The notes: generated by a model from the letters alone, not told the origin. A stretch of 64,000 bases of DNA from UBA1723 sp045641065 (GCA_045641065.1 JAZUGF010000110.1:26387-90386), one strand, 5' to 3'; numbered from the stretch's first letter, positions 1 to 8,278 are shown. Translations and numbers: made by a program.

Positions 1-495
1 GTCTGCTTCATTATTTTTAGCATTTGTCGACGCTACAGCAAGAGCACCTTCACTGATATCTGCAGCTACAACTTCTGTATTTGGACATCTTTTTTTGATT
101 GATATTGCTATGACTCCTGAACCTGTGCCGATATCCAAAATACGCAAATTATCACAGACATTTCTACGGGATTTACAAATTTTTTCTGTTTCATCAATTA
201 AAGCTACCGTTTCTGGGCGTGGAATCAACACTCTTGAATCGACGTTGAATTTCATGCCGTCGAACCATTCAAATCCCAACACATATTGCATAGGCTCTCC
301 GTTTTTTAGACGTGAAAGCATTGTATTGCATTGTTCAATAATATCATCGGAAGCCTTATCCGACAACGACATTATTATTTGACTGCGTGATTTTCCCGAT
401 ATATGTGAAACGCATTCGTAGAAAATTTCATTGATTTCAGAAGTTTCGTATAAAAATGATAGTGTGTGTATAAAATTAATCTTTATCTGTTTCAT
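1..495 (-). CDS. prmC: PrmC/HemK release-factor glutamine methyltransferase (3' end outside window)
   Basis: The first 165 codons are visible, read from the ATG at 495 toward the window edge. PrmC methylates the glutamine of the GGQ motif in peptide-chain release factors in the cytoplasm, using S-adenosylmethionine. The family pattern RVLIPRPETV lies at about residues 88-97. The SAM-binding glycine loop, ILDIGTGSGVIAIS, lies at about 119-132, followed by the acidic strand VVAADIS. The N-terminal helical domain (about 1-85) is complete. The catalytic NPPY motif would lie beyond the edge, so catalytic completeness cannot be judged. It is divergent from the next gene. The motif order makes the assignment firm. 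Confidence 0.92.
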   Translation of the reverse strand, partial: MKQIKINFIHTLSFLYETSEINEIFYECVSHISGKSRSQIIMSLSDKASDDIIEQCNTMLSRLKNGEPMQYVLGFEWFDGMKFNVDSRVLIPRPETVALIDETEKICKSRRNVCDNLRILDIGTGSGVIAISIKKRCPNTEVVAADISEGALAVASTNAKNNEAD

Positions 496-537
496 AAAAA
501 AAGTTAAATAAATCGTACATTTCGTTAAAAATCTATT

Positions 538-545
538 TATATTTG
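538..545 (+). promoter_or_regulatory. Bacteroidetes-type -7 box (TATATTTG)
   Basis: The octamer matches TAnnTTTG. Transcription would begin near 552, which makes an ATG at 557 nearly leaderless and favours the ATG at 620 for the next gene. No clear TTTG box is present about 20 bp upstream. Confidence 0.45.
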
Positions 546-619
546 CATATTCAATATTGCCGAATGCATTGTTGATGTGCGATTTTTGCGACAAAGATAA
601 AGTAAAAAAGTTATTCTTG

Positions 620-1420
620 ATGAATAAAAACAAACTTATCACTTTCATACTGAACGACATTTCCGAACTCGATATGCTAACAAAGTGTATGGAGAGTATG
701 GAAACGATTCCGTACGCAATGCACGACCTTGCTCTTCAAAAGGTAAGAAATATCTTGTCGGAGTTTGAGCAATTAAGTGTAGAAAGCAAAGAGGAAGCTC
801 AGCATAATTCTGATATTAATACAATAGTGTCGGAATGTAAAGCTAAGGTAGAGGAAGTTAAGACAGTCGTAAAACCGCAGATAGAACAGGAGGAGAAAGT
901 CAACATAAAGGAAGAGTTGGTTAGTCCGAAGAAAAACGCTACTATTGAAGTTGACGCTGCTGTAATAGATACAGTCAAGGTTGTAGCTAAAGAGCCAGAG
1001 CCAAAGATTGTTGAGGAGTTGAGCACTCCAGCACCAGAGGTTAAGAAGGTGGAAATAAAACCTGTTGAGCCAGAGATTCCTGCACAGGTGAAGAATGTAG
1101 AGAAACCTGTGATTGAGCATCCAAAGGCAACAGTCGGCAATCCTGTCATCACAAATGAGCGATTTAAGGGTGGCAGAAGATTGGAAAGCAGATTTGTGAC
1201 TGATTTGAAGAAAGCACTCAATCTTAACGATAGATTACGTTACCAGAAAGAATTGTTTGGAGGAAACATGGCGTTGTTGAACTCTACAATTGACAAGTTG
1301 AATGCGATGTCGTCATTGCAGGAGGCTGAGGCTTACGTGGCTGAGAATTTCAATTGGGACACAACGGAAGGTGCAGCATTTGAATTTATGGAATTGTTAG
1401 AAGCAAGATTCACTAACTAG
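620..1420 (+). CDS. conserved hypothetical protein with a charged linker
   Basis: The protein is 266 residues from the ATG at 620. An upstream ATG at 557 exists but sits almost at the predicted transcription start. Three parts are visible. An N-terminal helical part (about 1-70) begins MNKNKLITFILN. A long low-complexity linker rich in Pro, Glu, Val and Lys covers about 75-185. A compact C-terminal part (about 190-266) contains LNDRLRYQKELFGGN and ends EFMELLEARF. The C-terminal part resembles a domain common in Bacteroidales hypothetical proteins of unknown function. There is no signal peptide or membrane segment. It lies 4 bp upstream of rsmI and probably shares its transcript. No function is proposed. 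Confidence 0.75.
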   Translation: MNKNKLITFILNDISELDMLTKCMESMETIPYAMHDLALQKVRNILSEFEQLSVESKEEAQHNSDINTIVSECKAKVEEVKTVVKPQIEQEEKVNIKEELVSPKKNATIEVDAAVIDTVKVVAKEPEPKIVEELSTPAPEVKKVEIKPVEPEIPAQVKNVEKPVIEHPKATVGNPVITNERFKGGRRLESRFVTDLKKALNLNDRLRYQKELFGGNMALLNSTIDKLNAMSSLQEAEAYVAENFNWDTTEGAAFEFMELLEARFTN

Positions 1421-1424
1421 TGTT

Positions 1425-2138
1425 ATGGCAAAATTGTATATAGTTCCGACACCCGTCGGCAATCTAGAAGACATGACATTCAGAGCAGTGCGAGTATTGA
1501 AAGAGGTTGATTTGATATTGGCCGAAGATACACGCACGTCTAGTGTTTTGCTAAAGCATTTTGAAATAGAAAACAAACTGATGTCTCATCACAAGTTTAA
1601 TGAGCATCAGACTTGTAATTCTGTTGCGGCTAAGATTAAGTCGGGAGAGAATGTAGCTTTGATCAGTGATGCTGGCACACCTGGAATATCTGATCCTGGT
1701 TTTATGTTGTCGAGAGCATGTGCTGAGGCTGGAGTAGAGGTGGAATGTTTGCCAGGTGCGACAGCGTTCGTTCCAGCTATTGTGGATTCCGGACTTCCTA
1801 CAGATAGATTTTGTTTTGAGGGATTTCTACCGCAAAAGAAAGGTCGTCAGACTCGTTTGAAAGAGATTGCAGAGGAGGAACGTACCTCAATTATATATGA
1901 GTCGCCATACAGAGTTGTAAAAACATTGACTCAACTTGAAGAGATTGCTGGACCAGACAGAGTGGTGTCTGTTTCTCGTGAGATTTCTAAAAAATTTGAG
2001 CAGACTGTAAGAGGAACTGTATCCGAGGTTAAAGCTCACTTTGAAGCTAACGAGCCCAAAGGAGAATTTGTTATTGTCATCTCAGGAAAGGAAAAAGAGA
2101 AGGCAAGTAAGAAAAAATATGATGACGATGAGGATTGA
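1425..2138 (+). CDS. rsmI: 16S rRNA (cytidine-1402-2'-O)-methyltransferase RsmI
   Basis: RsmI adds the 2'-O-methyl group to C1402 in the decoding centre of 16S rRNA, using SAM. The 237-residue protein carries the tetrapyrrole-methylase-fold signatures PTPVGNLEDMT (residues 8-18), AEDTRTS (33-39) and SDAGTPGISDPG (81-92), all diagnostic of the family. The C-terminus (KEKEKASKKKYDDDED) is a charged tail and the protein is somewhat shorter than proteobacterial RsmI. It starts 4 bp after the preceding stop codon, which suggests one operon. Confidence 0.95.
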   Translation: MAKLYIVPTPVGNLEDMTFRAVRVLKEVDLILAEDTRTSSVLLKHFEIENKLMSHHKFNEHQTCNSVAAKIKSGENVALISDAGTPGISDPGFMLSRACAEAGVEVECLPGATAFVPAIVDSGLPTDRFCFEGFLPQKKGRQTRLKEIAEEERTSIIYESPYRVVKTLTQLEEIAGPDRVVSVSREISKKFEQTVRGTVSEVKAHFEANEPKGEFVIVISGKEKEKASKKKYDDDED

Positions 2139-2171
2139 CACTTATGCTGAGGCTATTGAGCTTGTAAGTGT
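2138..2171. terminator. weak inverted repeat after rsmI
   Basis: ACACTTA (2138-2144) is repeated in inverted form as TAAGTGT (2165-2171), directly after the stop codon. No T-run follows, so termination is only possible, not shown. Confidence 0.25.
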
Positions 2172-2223
2172 AAATGTATAAACCTCTTAACATAAACAGA
2201 ATAATTAATAAAAAATATATAAA

Positions 2224-3078
2224 ATGAAAAAAGCAATTCTATTCGCATCTGTAGCGCTAGTAGCAGCTACATCATGCAACCCATGGCAGGGTGAGATTGA
2301 TCAGGCCAACCACACATCAGACTCTTTGAGATCAGTTTTGGCTGAGGAGCGTCAGATTTCACAGCAGATGTCTGACCTATTCGAGGAGGTTAACGCTAAC
2401 ATGAAGCAGATCAAGGAGGTTGAGCTAGGTGTTCTTAATGACAAGGGTCAGGAAGGTGGCACAAACAAGGCTACAATCCAGGAGGATTTCAAGTTGATCT
2501 CTGAGCGTATTCAGCAGAGCAACCAGAAGATCAATGAGTTGGAGGAGAAGTTGGCTAAGTCTAACGGACAGCTTTCTGGTCTTCGTGGTACAATCAACAA
2601 GTTGAAGAAGCAGTTGGCTGAGAGCCAGACTGAGATGGCTAAGCTAAAGGAGGAACTAGAGGCTAAGAACATCAAGATCGCTGATCTAGAGTCTGCACAG
2701 ATCGCTGCAGCTGCAAAGTACGATACTCTAAGCCAGATCAGCCTACAGCAGCAGGCTGCTATCGCTGCTCAGGATGCTGAGTTGAACGCAGTTTACTACT
2801 TGGCAGCAGATAAGGCTACTTTGAAGTCAAAGGGTCTTTTGGAGAAGGCACTTAAGAAGGGTGGTGACATCAAGTCAGGAGACTTCACTAAGGTTGATAA
2901 GAGAGACTTCACTGAGCTAGCTCTTAACTCAAAGAAGGCTATCATCATCTCTCGTCACCCATTGACATCTTACACTCTTCTTCCAAAGAGTGCTGAGGAC
3001 AAGACATTGGTTTTGAAGATCAAGGATTACAACAAGTTCTGGTCTCAGTCTGATTTCTTGATTATCCAGACTAAGTAA
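2224..3078 (+). CDS. coiled-coil lipoprotein, resembling the Cbp1 adhesin-like family
   Basis: The 284-residue protein begins with a lipoprotein signal peptide; the lipobox cysteine is residue 18 (VAATSC). Residues about 25-190 are a continuous heptad-like coiled coil rich in Glu, Gln, Lys and Leu. A small globular end (about 190-284) contains AVYYLAADKATLKSKGLLEK and ends in FWSQSDFLIIQTK. This layout and the end domain resemble Bacteroidales lipoproteins that databases group with the collagen-binding adhesin Cbp1. I rely on memory of that family, so collagen binding should not be assumed. It is a single gene closed by a strong terminator. Codons are very uniform (GAG, AAG, CAG), which suggests high expression. 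Confidence 0.7.
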   Translation: MKKAILFASVALVAATSCNPWQGEIDQANHTSDSLRSVLAEERQISQQMSDLFEEVNANMKQIKEVELGVLNDKGQEGGTNKATIQEDFKLISERIQQSNQKINELEEKLAKSNGQLSGLRGTINKLKKQLAESQTEMAKLKEELEAKNIKIADLESAQIAAAAKYDTLSQISLQQQAAIAAQDAELNAVYYLAADKATLKSKGLLEKALKKGGDIKSGDFTKVDKRDFTELALNSKKAIIISRHPLTSYTLLPKSAEDKTLVLKIKDYNKFWSQSDFLIIQTK

Positions 3079-3100
3079 TTTTAGTTTAATCAACTTATAA

Positions 3101-3133
3101 AATCCCGGCAATGAAAATTGTCGGGATTTTTTT
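3101..3133 (+). terminator. rho-independent terminator
   Basis: AATCCCGGCAAT and ATTGTCGGGATT form a stem with a GAAA loop, followed by a run of seven or more T. It closes the coiled-coil lipoprotein gene. Confidence 0.9.
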
Positions 3134-3160
3134 GTCTCGTATTTACCACGGAGACCATAT

Positions 3161-3191
3161 TTTGATGTTTGCTGAATAAATGCTAATTTTG
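3161..3191 (+). promoter_or_regulatory. Bacteroidetes-type promoter
   Basis: TTTG at 3161-3164 and TAATTTTG at 3184-3191 are separated by 19 bp, the classical spacing. It drives the methyltransferase gene starting at 3212. Confidence 0.75.
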
Positions 3192-3211
3192 AGGAATAAA
3201 ACTGTTACATT

Positions 3212-3919
3212 ATGAGCGACGCATACGGTAAAGCCTTGACCGCATATTTCAATGGCGATAAGAAGACAAGAATCAAAGTTGAGAGCAGTGTGGTGGAGAC
3301 GGAATATTGGAATATCAAGGAGTTCTTCCACACATGGGAGAAGATGAGTGAGATAGAGCAACGAGCATTGAAACTATGTAGTGGCCGCACACTCGACGTG
3401 GGTGCTGGTTCGGGTAGTCACACTCTTTGGCTACAGGAGCATGGTGTTGATGCTGAGGCTATCGATGTATCTGCTGGTGCTGTTGATGTGATGAAGCAAA
3501 GAGGAGTGGAGAAAGCTCAAATCCGTAATTTCTATGATATTACTAGTGAAAAATACGACACTCTTTTGATGTTGATGAACGGTGCGGGTATAGCAAAGAC
3601 AATGCAAAATTTACCTTTGTTCTTGAATCATTGCAAGAGTATGCTGACCGACGGTGGAAAAATCGTGATGGACAGTTCCGACCTAATCTATCTTTACACA
3701 GATGAGGATGGCGACGTCGATGCAGAAATTTATGAGGAGCCATATTATGGAGAGATAGATTATACAATATCTTACAAAGGCGAGAAAGACGAACCATTTG
3801 AATGGCTATTTGTGGATTTCAATCGTCTAAATGCTGTTTGCCAGATGTGTGGACTAAAAGCAGAGAAGGTTTATGAGAATGACCATTATCAATACCTAGT
3901 AGAAATTCGTAATGCATAA
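3212..3919 (+). CDS. class I SAM-dependent methyltransferase
   Basis: The 235-residue cytoplasmic protein has the class I methyltransferase fold. Motif I is LDVGAGSGSH (residues 61-70), the acidic residue ending strand 2 lies in AEAIDVS (about 81-87), and DTLLMLMNGAG follows as the motif IV region. The substrate cannot be read from the sequence; small-molecule methyltransferases look like this. It stands alone between a promoter and a strong hairpin (3968-4001). The N-terminal 55 residues are a helical extension with the run EFFHTWEKM. Confidence 0.8.
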   Translation: MSDAYGKALTAYFNGDKKTRIKVESSVVETEYWNIKEFFHTWEKMSEIEQRALKLCSGRTLDVGAGSGSHTLWLQEHGVDAEAIDVSAGAVDVMKQRGVEKAQIRNFYDITSEKYDTLLMLMNGAGIAKTMQNLPLFLNHCKSMLTDGGKIVMDSSDLIYLYTDEDGDVDAEIYEEPYYGEIDYTISYKGEKDEPFEWLFVDFNRLNAVCQMCGLKAEKVYENDHYQYLVEIRNA

Positions 3920-3967
3920 TTCATAATTAGTAATTGTCGACGATTTAGGGTATACGACTTAAAACTC

Positions 3968-4001
3968 ACCAATTTTGTTTAATGGATTAAACAGAATTGG
4001 T
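3968..4001 (+). terminator. long hairpin, probable terminator
   Basis: Two 16-nt arms (ACCAATTTTGTTTAAT and ATTAAACAGAATTGGT) pair with a single G-U position and a 2-nt loop, and are followed by a T-rich stretch. It lies about 50 bp after the methyltransferase stop codon. Confidence 0.6.
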
Positions 4002-4295
4002 ATGTTTTTATTTGATCGATTGGAAAAAATGCCACAAAACGAATTGAATTATAGAAATAAAACGTAATCTTGTGTCAACTATATTTCGCTGAAAGCCCAT
4101 TGGGGTGGAAAGAGGGGTATAGGGACATATACATAGAAAGGCGTACCTTTACGCTTTGGTTTTGACGTTACTTGAACTTCGTAACTTCAAAAATACCAGT
4201 CAAAAACAAAGCAACGGGAACGCCCCAGAGAGGTGTGTTATACGCTTGCATTAGCTCATGGTGTCTTGTGCTCCGTGTGTTAGTCCATGGCGGAC

Positions 4296-4435
4296 AAGGC
4301 AAGATTGCTGCGATTTTTGATGTTGCAAGAAAGAATTCACCTACAATTCTTTTCTTTGATGAGATTGATGCAATGATAAAAGATCGAAGCAAGCACAATA
4401 ATGTCATTGAGTATTCCGAAGTGAAATTTTTTTAA
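4296..4435 (+). pseudogene. AAA+ ATPase fragment (Walker B region)
   Basis: The frame reads GKIAAIFDVARKNSPTILFF then DEIDAMIKDRS. This matches the stretch around Walker B of classical AAA ATPases, where the FF-DEID run holds the catalytic acidic pair. No Walker A precedes it within reach in any frame, and no second region of homology follows; the frame ends after about 20 unrelated residues at a poly-T run. I infer a remnant of a lost gene. The upstream part of the same open frame (about 4172-4295) shows no recognisable homology. Confidence 0.5.
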
Positions 4436-4683
4436 GCGTATTCGTTCTGCATTGGCGATTTCTGATGATGCTATTCTTAGTATATGAAAAAAATGAGAGA
4501 TAATAGAGGGGAGGATTCCAACGCATTTATGATAATAATATAACTCATCTTAGCTCCTTGTCTTAAAAAACTTGAATCGTGAAATGACATACAACAGTTT
4601 TTTGTTTCCATGACAGAAACTACTATTTATTGGGCACGTTTTCTGTTTCATCATTAACTTGCGAAACTTGAGTTGCTTTTATT

Positions 4684-4728
4684 CCGAAATCGCTGTTTCC
4701 GAAATGGCGGTTTCGGAAACCGTGGTTT
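4684..4728. repeat. three degenerate 15-bp tandem repeats
   Basis: Units are CCGAAATCGCTGTTT, CCGAAATGGCGGTTT and CGGAAACCGTGGTTT. The last two also contain an inverted repeat (TTTCCGAAA with TTTCGGAAA). In one frame they would encode SEIAVSEMAVSETVVS, but no start or gene surrounds this. Confidence 0.7.
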
Positions 4729-4756
4729 CTGGAGATTATAAATTCTCCCCTAATTG

Positions 4757-4787
4757 TTTGCCCTTTGATGTGCATTGACTATCTTTG
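4757..4787 (+). promoter_or_regulatory. Bacteroidetes-type promoter of ddl
   Basis: TTTG (4757-4760), a 19-bp spacer, then TATCTTTG (4780-4787). Transcription near 4794 excludes an ATG at 4785 and supports the ATG at 4824. Confidence 0.8.
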
Positions 4788-4823
4788 CAAGACAAATACA
4801 AGACAATAAAAGTGTATCTAAAT

Positions 4824-5798
4824 ATGAAAAAAAATATTGCAATCGTAGCAGGTGGCGACCAGTCGGAAGTGGTAGTGTCACTTAAGAGTGCCAAGGGTAT
4901 CTACTTTTTCATGGACAAGGAGAAGTACAATGTTTATATCGTGACTATCATCGGCACTGAGTGGAATCTTGAACTTAATGATAAGAAATATCCTGTCGAC
5001 AAGAATGACTTTTCTGCTGTTGTCGACGGTACTAAAATCAAATTTGATTATGCCTACATCACTATCCATGGTACTCCAGGTGAGGATGGTAAACTTCAGG
5101 GCTACTTCGAATTGATGAAGATTCCTTACTCTTCTTGCGGCGTGCTTGCATCTGCGTTGACTTACAATAAGTTTACTTGCAACACATATTTGAAGAATTT
5201 CGGTATTCCTGTAGCTAAGTCTTTGCGTTTGAGAAGCGAGAGTGACTACACAGATAAGGAGATTATCGACGCTGTCGGATTGCCTTGTTTCGTTAAACCA
5301 AACGATGGTGGTAGTAGCTTCGGTGTGACTAAGGTTAAGTCTATTGAGCAGGTTATGCCTGCAGTAAAGAAGGCTTTCGCAGAGGGTTCAGAGACAGTTA
5401 TTGAGAGCTTCATGCAGGGTACAGAGATCACTTGCGGAATCTATAAGGCAGGTGGCAAGACAACAGTATTCCCAATCACAGAGGTTGTGAGCGAGAATGA
5501 GTTCTTTGATTACGACGCTAAGTACAAAGGACAGGTGAAGGAGATCACTCCAGCTCGTATTTCTGAGGAGATTGCTGCTGTAGTACGCAAGCAGACAGAG
5601 AGAATCTACAATGTACTAGACGCTCACGGAATCATCCGCGTCGACTATATCATTTCAGCTGACGGAACTGTCAACCTTCTTGAGGTTAACACAACTCCAG
5701 GAATGACTCCTACAAGTTTCATTCCTCAGCAGGTAGCTGCCGCAGGTTTGGAAATGAAGGATGTTTTGTCTAACATTATTGAAAATCAGTATAAATAA
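4824..5798 (+). CDS. ddl: D-alanine--D-alanine ligase
   Basis: Ddl joins two D-alanines with ATP to make the dipeptide end of the peptidoglycan stem peptide. The 324-residue protein has the N-terminal domain with HGTPGEDG (residues 82-89), the ATP-grasp lysine region FVKPNDGGSSFGV (156-168) and the metal-binding end LLEVNTTPGMTPTSF (285-299). The start at 4824 is chosen because the promoter overlaps the alternative ATG at 4785 and because MKKNIAIVAGG is the usual family start. Its stop codon overlaps the mrp start by one base, which implies translational coupling. Confidence 0.95.
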   Translation: MKKNIAIVAGGDQSEVVVSLKSAKGIYFFMDKEKYNVYIVTIIGTEWNLELNDKKYPVDKNDFSAVVDGTKIKFDYAYITIHGTPGEDGKLQGYFELMKIPYSSCGVLASALTYNKFTCNTYLKNFGIPVAKSLRLRSESDYTDKEIIDAVGLPCFVKPNDGGSSFGVTKVKSIEQVMPAVKKAFAEGSETVIESFMQGTEITCGIYKAGGKTTVFPITEVVSENEFFDYDAKYKGQVKEITPARISEEIAAVVRKQTERIYNVLDAHGIIRVDYIISADGTVNLLEVNTTPGMTPTSFIPQQVAAAGLEMKDVLSNIIENQYK

Positions 5799-6913
5799 TG
5801 GCATTATACCCACAATTGATCATTGACGCACTTACACATGTGCGTTATCCAGGCAACGGAAAGGATGTTGTGTCGTCTGGAATGGTGGAGGATAATATCC
5901 GCATCGACGGTAATAAGGTATCTTTCTCTTTGATTTTTGAGAAGGAGAATGATCCGTTTGCAAGATCATTGGTTAAGGCTTGTGAAACTGCAATCTTGAC
6001 ATATGTCGATAAAGATATTGATATCAAAGGCAATATCACATGCAAATATAAGACTGCTGCTCCTAAGAAGGATCCTGATAATCCGTTGCCAGGAGTGAAG
6101 AACATCATCGCAGTGTCGTCAGGAAAGGGTGGAGTAGGAAAGAGTACCGTCTCTGCAAACCTTGCTGTTTCGCTTGCAAAAATGGGTTATAAGGTCGGTT
6201 TGCTTGACGCGGATATCTTCGGACCTTCAATGCCAAAGATGTTTGGACTTGAGGATGCTCGTCCATACTTGGAGGAGAAGAATGAGCAGGGACGCGAGTT
6301 GATCCATCCAGAGGAGAGATACGGAGTGAAGATACTTTCTATTGGATTCTTTGTTAATCCTAACGACGCAGTGTTGTGGCGTGGCGGAATGGCGAGCAAT
6401 GCGTTGAAACAGTTGATTACAGATGCTAACTGGGGTGAGTTGGATTATTTCGTGTTGGATTTGCCACCGGGCACAAGTGATATTCATTTGACTTTGGTTC
6501 AGACACTTGCGTTGACAGGTGCAATTGTAGTCAGCACTCCACAGGAGGTTGCTTTAGCTGACGCGAAGAAAGGTATCAGCATGTTTGTTGGAGAGAAAGT
6601 CAATGTGCCTATCATTGGTTTGGTTGAGAACATGGCGTGGTTTACTCCAGCTGAGTTGCCAAATAATAAGTATTACATCTTTGGAAAGGAAGGATGTAAG
6701 AAGTTGGCAGAGAGCATGAATGTTGAGTTGCTAGGACAAATACCGATTGTTCAGTCTATTTGTGAGTGTGGCGACAATGGTGCACCAGCAGCGTTGAAAG
6801 ACGATACAATCACATCTCAGGCATTCATGGATTTGGCATCAAGAGTTGTTGCAAAAGTTGATGAAATCAACGCATCAGGAATTAAAACTCAGCGAGTTAT
6901 TACGCATAAATAG
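5798..6913 (+). CDS. mrp: Mrp/ApbC-type iron-sulfur carrier ATPase
   Basis: Mrp/ApbC proteins bind and transfer Fe-S clusters in the cytoplasm. The 371-residue protein has an N-terminal MIP18/DUF59-like domain (about 1-85) and a deviant Walker A, GKGGVGKST (109-117). A P-loop NTPase domain follows, with DADIFGPSMPK and LPPGTSD. The C-terminal CxxC that ligates a cluster in many family members is absent: the equivalent region reads VENMAWFTPAELPNNKYYIF. As I recall, this is common in Bacteroidetes homologues. It is coupled to ddl by the TAATG overlap. Confidence 0.9.
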   Translation: MALYPQLIIDALTHVRYPGNGKDVVSSGMVEDNIRIDGNKVSFSLIFEKENDPFARSLVKACETAILTYVDKDIDIKGNITCKYKTAAPKKDPDNPLPGVKNIIAVSSGKGGVGKSTVSANLAVSLAKMGYKVGLLDADIFGPSMPKMFGLEDARPYLEEKNEQGRELIHPEERYGVKILSIGFFVNPNDAVLWRGGMASNALKQLITDANWGELDYFVLDLPPGTSDIHLTLVQTLALTGAIVVSTPQEVALADAKKGISMFVGEKVNVPIIGLVENMAWFTPAELPNNKYYIFGKEGCKKLAESMNVELLGQIPIVQSICECGDNGAPAALKDDTITSQAFMDLASRVVAKVDEINASGIKTQRVITHK

Positions 6914-6944
6914 CAATTAACTTTTTTTATATAGAAAATTTGTT

Positions 6945-6952
6945 TATCTTTG
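6945..6952 (+). promoter_or_regulatory. Bacteroidetes -7 box (TATCTTTG)
   Basis: The box lies 50 bp before the lipoprotein start at 7003. A T-rich run (6921-6929) lies about where the upstream box should be. Confidence 0.55.
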
Positions 6953-7002
6953 GAGCGTTGTTAAAAAGCGACAAAGGAAAAAATTTATAAAGGGTATATA
7001 AA

Positions 7003-7452
7003 ATGAGAAAGTTAAGAAACTATTTCGTAATGTTGACAGTTGCCATTATGGCATTGTTTGGTTCTTCATGTGGAAGTGATGATAGTGGTGAAGAGGATCT
7101 AGGTCCTTTCTTTGAGTACAGCAATCCTGAGACATTCTACGACATCTACAATTCTTACACAGGAGAGAAGGTTTTGATTGACTATCGTGAGAAGTCTAAG
7201 TATGACGCTGGTCATTTGACAGGTGCAATCAATATGCCTGCAACAGTATACAATACTTCATCTGATGATGCAGCGTGGTGTAAGGAACTTTTGGCAGCAT
7301 TCCCAACAAGCACACGTTTGTACTTCTACGGTACTTCATCATTTGAGATGAACAAGACTGTTGCTGGTCGTGCTTCAAGACTTGGTTATGGTAAGGAACA
7401 TTCGTTTATCTTCACTAAGGGATACGACGGTTTGAAGTCTATTTGGAAGTAA
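7003..7452 (+). CDS. rhodanese-like lipoprotein without catalytic cysteine
   Basis: The 149-residue protein has a lipoprotein signal peptide ending ALFGSSC, with Cys23 as the lipid site. The mature part follows the rhodanese fold order: VLIDYREKSKYDAGHLTGAIN corresponds to the conserved D-R-x5-GHI-GAIN stretch. The active-site loop that normally starts with Cys reads LYFYGTSSFEMNKT and has none. Sulfur transfer is therefore unlikely. A binding or structural role at the cell envelope is the simplest inference. It has its own promoter and terminator, so it is monocistronic. Confidence 0.75.
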   Translation: MRKLRNYFVMLTVAIMALFGSSCGSDDSGEEDLGPFFEYSNPETFYDIYNSYTGEKVLIDYREKSKYDAGHLTGAINMPATVYNTSSDDAAWCKELLAAFPTSTRLYFYGTSSFEMNKTVAGRASRLGYGKEHSFIFTKGYDGLKSIWK

Positions 7453-7471
7453 ATATTTGCTTTGAAATATA

Positions 7472-7501
7472 AAAGGGAGGCAGAAATGCTTCCCTTTTTT
7501 T
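7472..7501 (+). terminator. rho-independent terminator
   Basis: AAGGGAGGCA and TGCTTCCCTT pair around GAAA and are followed by seven T. Confidence 0.9.
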
Positions 7502-7525
7502 GTAATCCTCAATTGTTAAATGGGG

Positions 7526-7873
7526 TTATGAGAGAATTATACATGAAATAAGTCCCAAGAAAACGGCTACGATAAAAACTATGAGTGATTTATGTAATAA
7601 GTCACTTATTTTTTCTTTCCTTTTGTATTTTAAGAAAAGATTAGTCAGACCTACAATTACTAAAGCTAATTCGACAAATGCTGCAAATAAAATGTCAAAT
7701 ATAGCAGACAACCCACCGTCTCCACCAAGGTAGGATGAATGGAATGGCCTAATAAAGAAAAGGGTGATTGGAAAGTTTTTGAAGAAAATGGTATCAATAA
7801 ACAGTCCAAACCAAGGTGCTGAAGCTAATAAGAATAATAAACACAATAGTTTTTCTTTATAAATGTATTTCAT
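7526..7873 (-). CDS. small integral membrane protein of unknown function
   Basis: The 115-residue protein has about three hydrophobic segments: residues 8-30, about 56-81 (SAIFDILFAAFVELALVIVG) and about 92-114. A short basic loop (LKYKRKEK) lies between the second and third. I recognise no family. The gene is convergent with the rhodanese-like gene. It is flanked upstream by about 400 bp of AT-rich DNA without a clear promoter. Coding status rests on the uninterrupted frame and the membrane-like composition. Confidence 0.5.
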   Translation of the reverse strand: MKYIYKEKLLCLLFLLASAPWFGLFIDTIFFKNFPITLFFIRPFHSSYLGGDGGLSAIFDILFAAFVELALVIVGLTNLFLKYKRKEKISDLLHKSLIVFIVAVFLGLISCIILS

Positions 7874-8278
7874 GTTTTAGATTCTTTTTGTCAAATGATT
7901 ATTTGTAGCCATTAAAAATATAAAGAATAAACTTCTCAAGCAAAAAATACAAGATTGTTTGTGGAGACATGATTCTCAAATTGCGAATTTTACATCATGA
8001 TGACAAATTGAATGTTTGACTGTTGTTTAGTGCCAGTACAAAATTGACGATTCTGTATTGTGATAAATTGAAATGAAATTATTGCCTTTTGATTTTAAAT
8101 TGTAAATTTTTAATATGATATTCTTTCAGTCTTTTATGTATTAGAATATATAATAAAGCATGATATTGCCAAAATGTAAGCATAAATAGAAAAATGGTAA
8201 CTTTGCAAACGTAAATCAAGGACATTTACAGAAAAAGAGATATAAAATATCACATAAAACTGACAAAATATTACAATT
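7874..8278. other. AT-rich intergenic region upstream of amt
   Basis: About 400 bp between divergent genes. The only clear element is the box TAACTTTG at 8198-8205 upstream of the ammonium transporter. Short similar phrases (CAAATTG, ACAAATTGAA, AAAATTGACG) recur between 7975 and 8070 but do not form a regular repeat. No open frame with coding character was seen. Confidence 0.5.

Larger units (their letters stand above)
3920..4823. other. 0.9-kb spacer with degenerate coding remnants
   Basis: No intact gene is visible. The stretch holds a short AT-rich direct and inverted repeat (3914-3935), a strong hairpin (3968-4001), an AAA-ATPase-like fragment on the plus strand (about 4296-4408), a stop-poor frame on the minus strand that is broken once (about 4078-4407), a triplicated 15-bp repeat (4684-4728) and the ddl promoter (4757-4787). 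Base composition around 4080-4300 is richer in G and C than the AT-rich flanks. It reads as a decayed insertion or gene remnant. Confidence 0.55.

Noticed and set aside
799..1221. 140-residue minus-strand frame with hydrophobic and Ser/Thr-rich composition
   Set aside because: It is opposite the Pro/Glu/Val/Lys-rich linker of the plus-strand gene. The low-complexity linker creates the open frame.
3920..4823. Possible intact insertion sequence
   Set aside because: No transposase motif, no paired terminal inverted repeats around the unit and no target duplication could be seen; only degenerate fragments are present.
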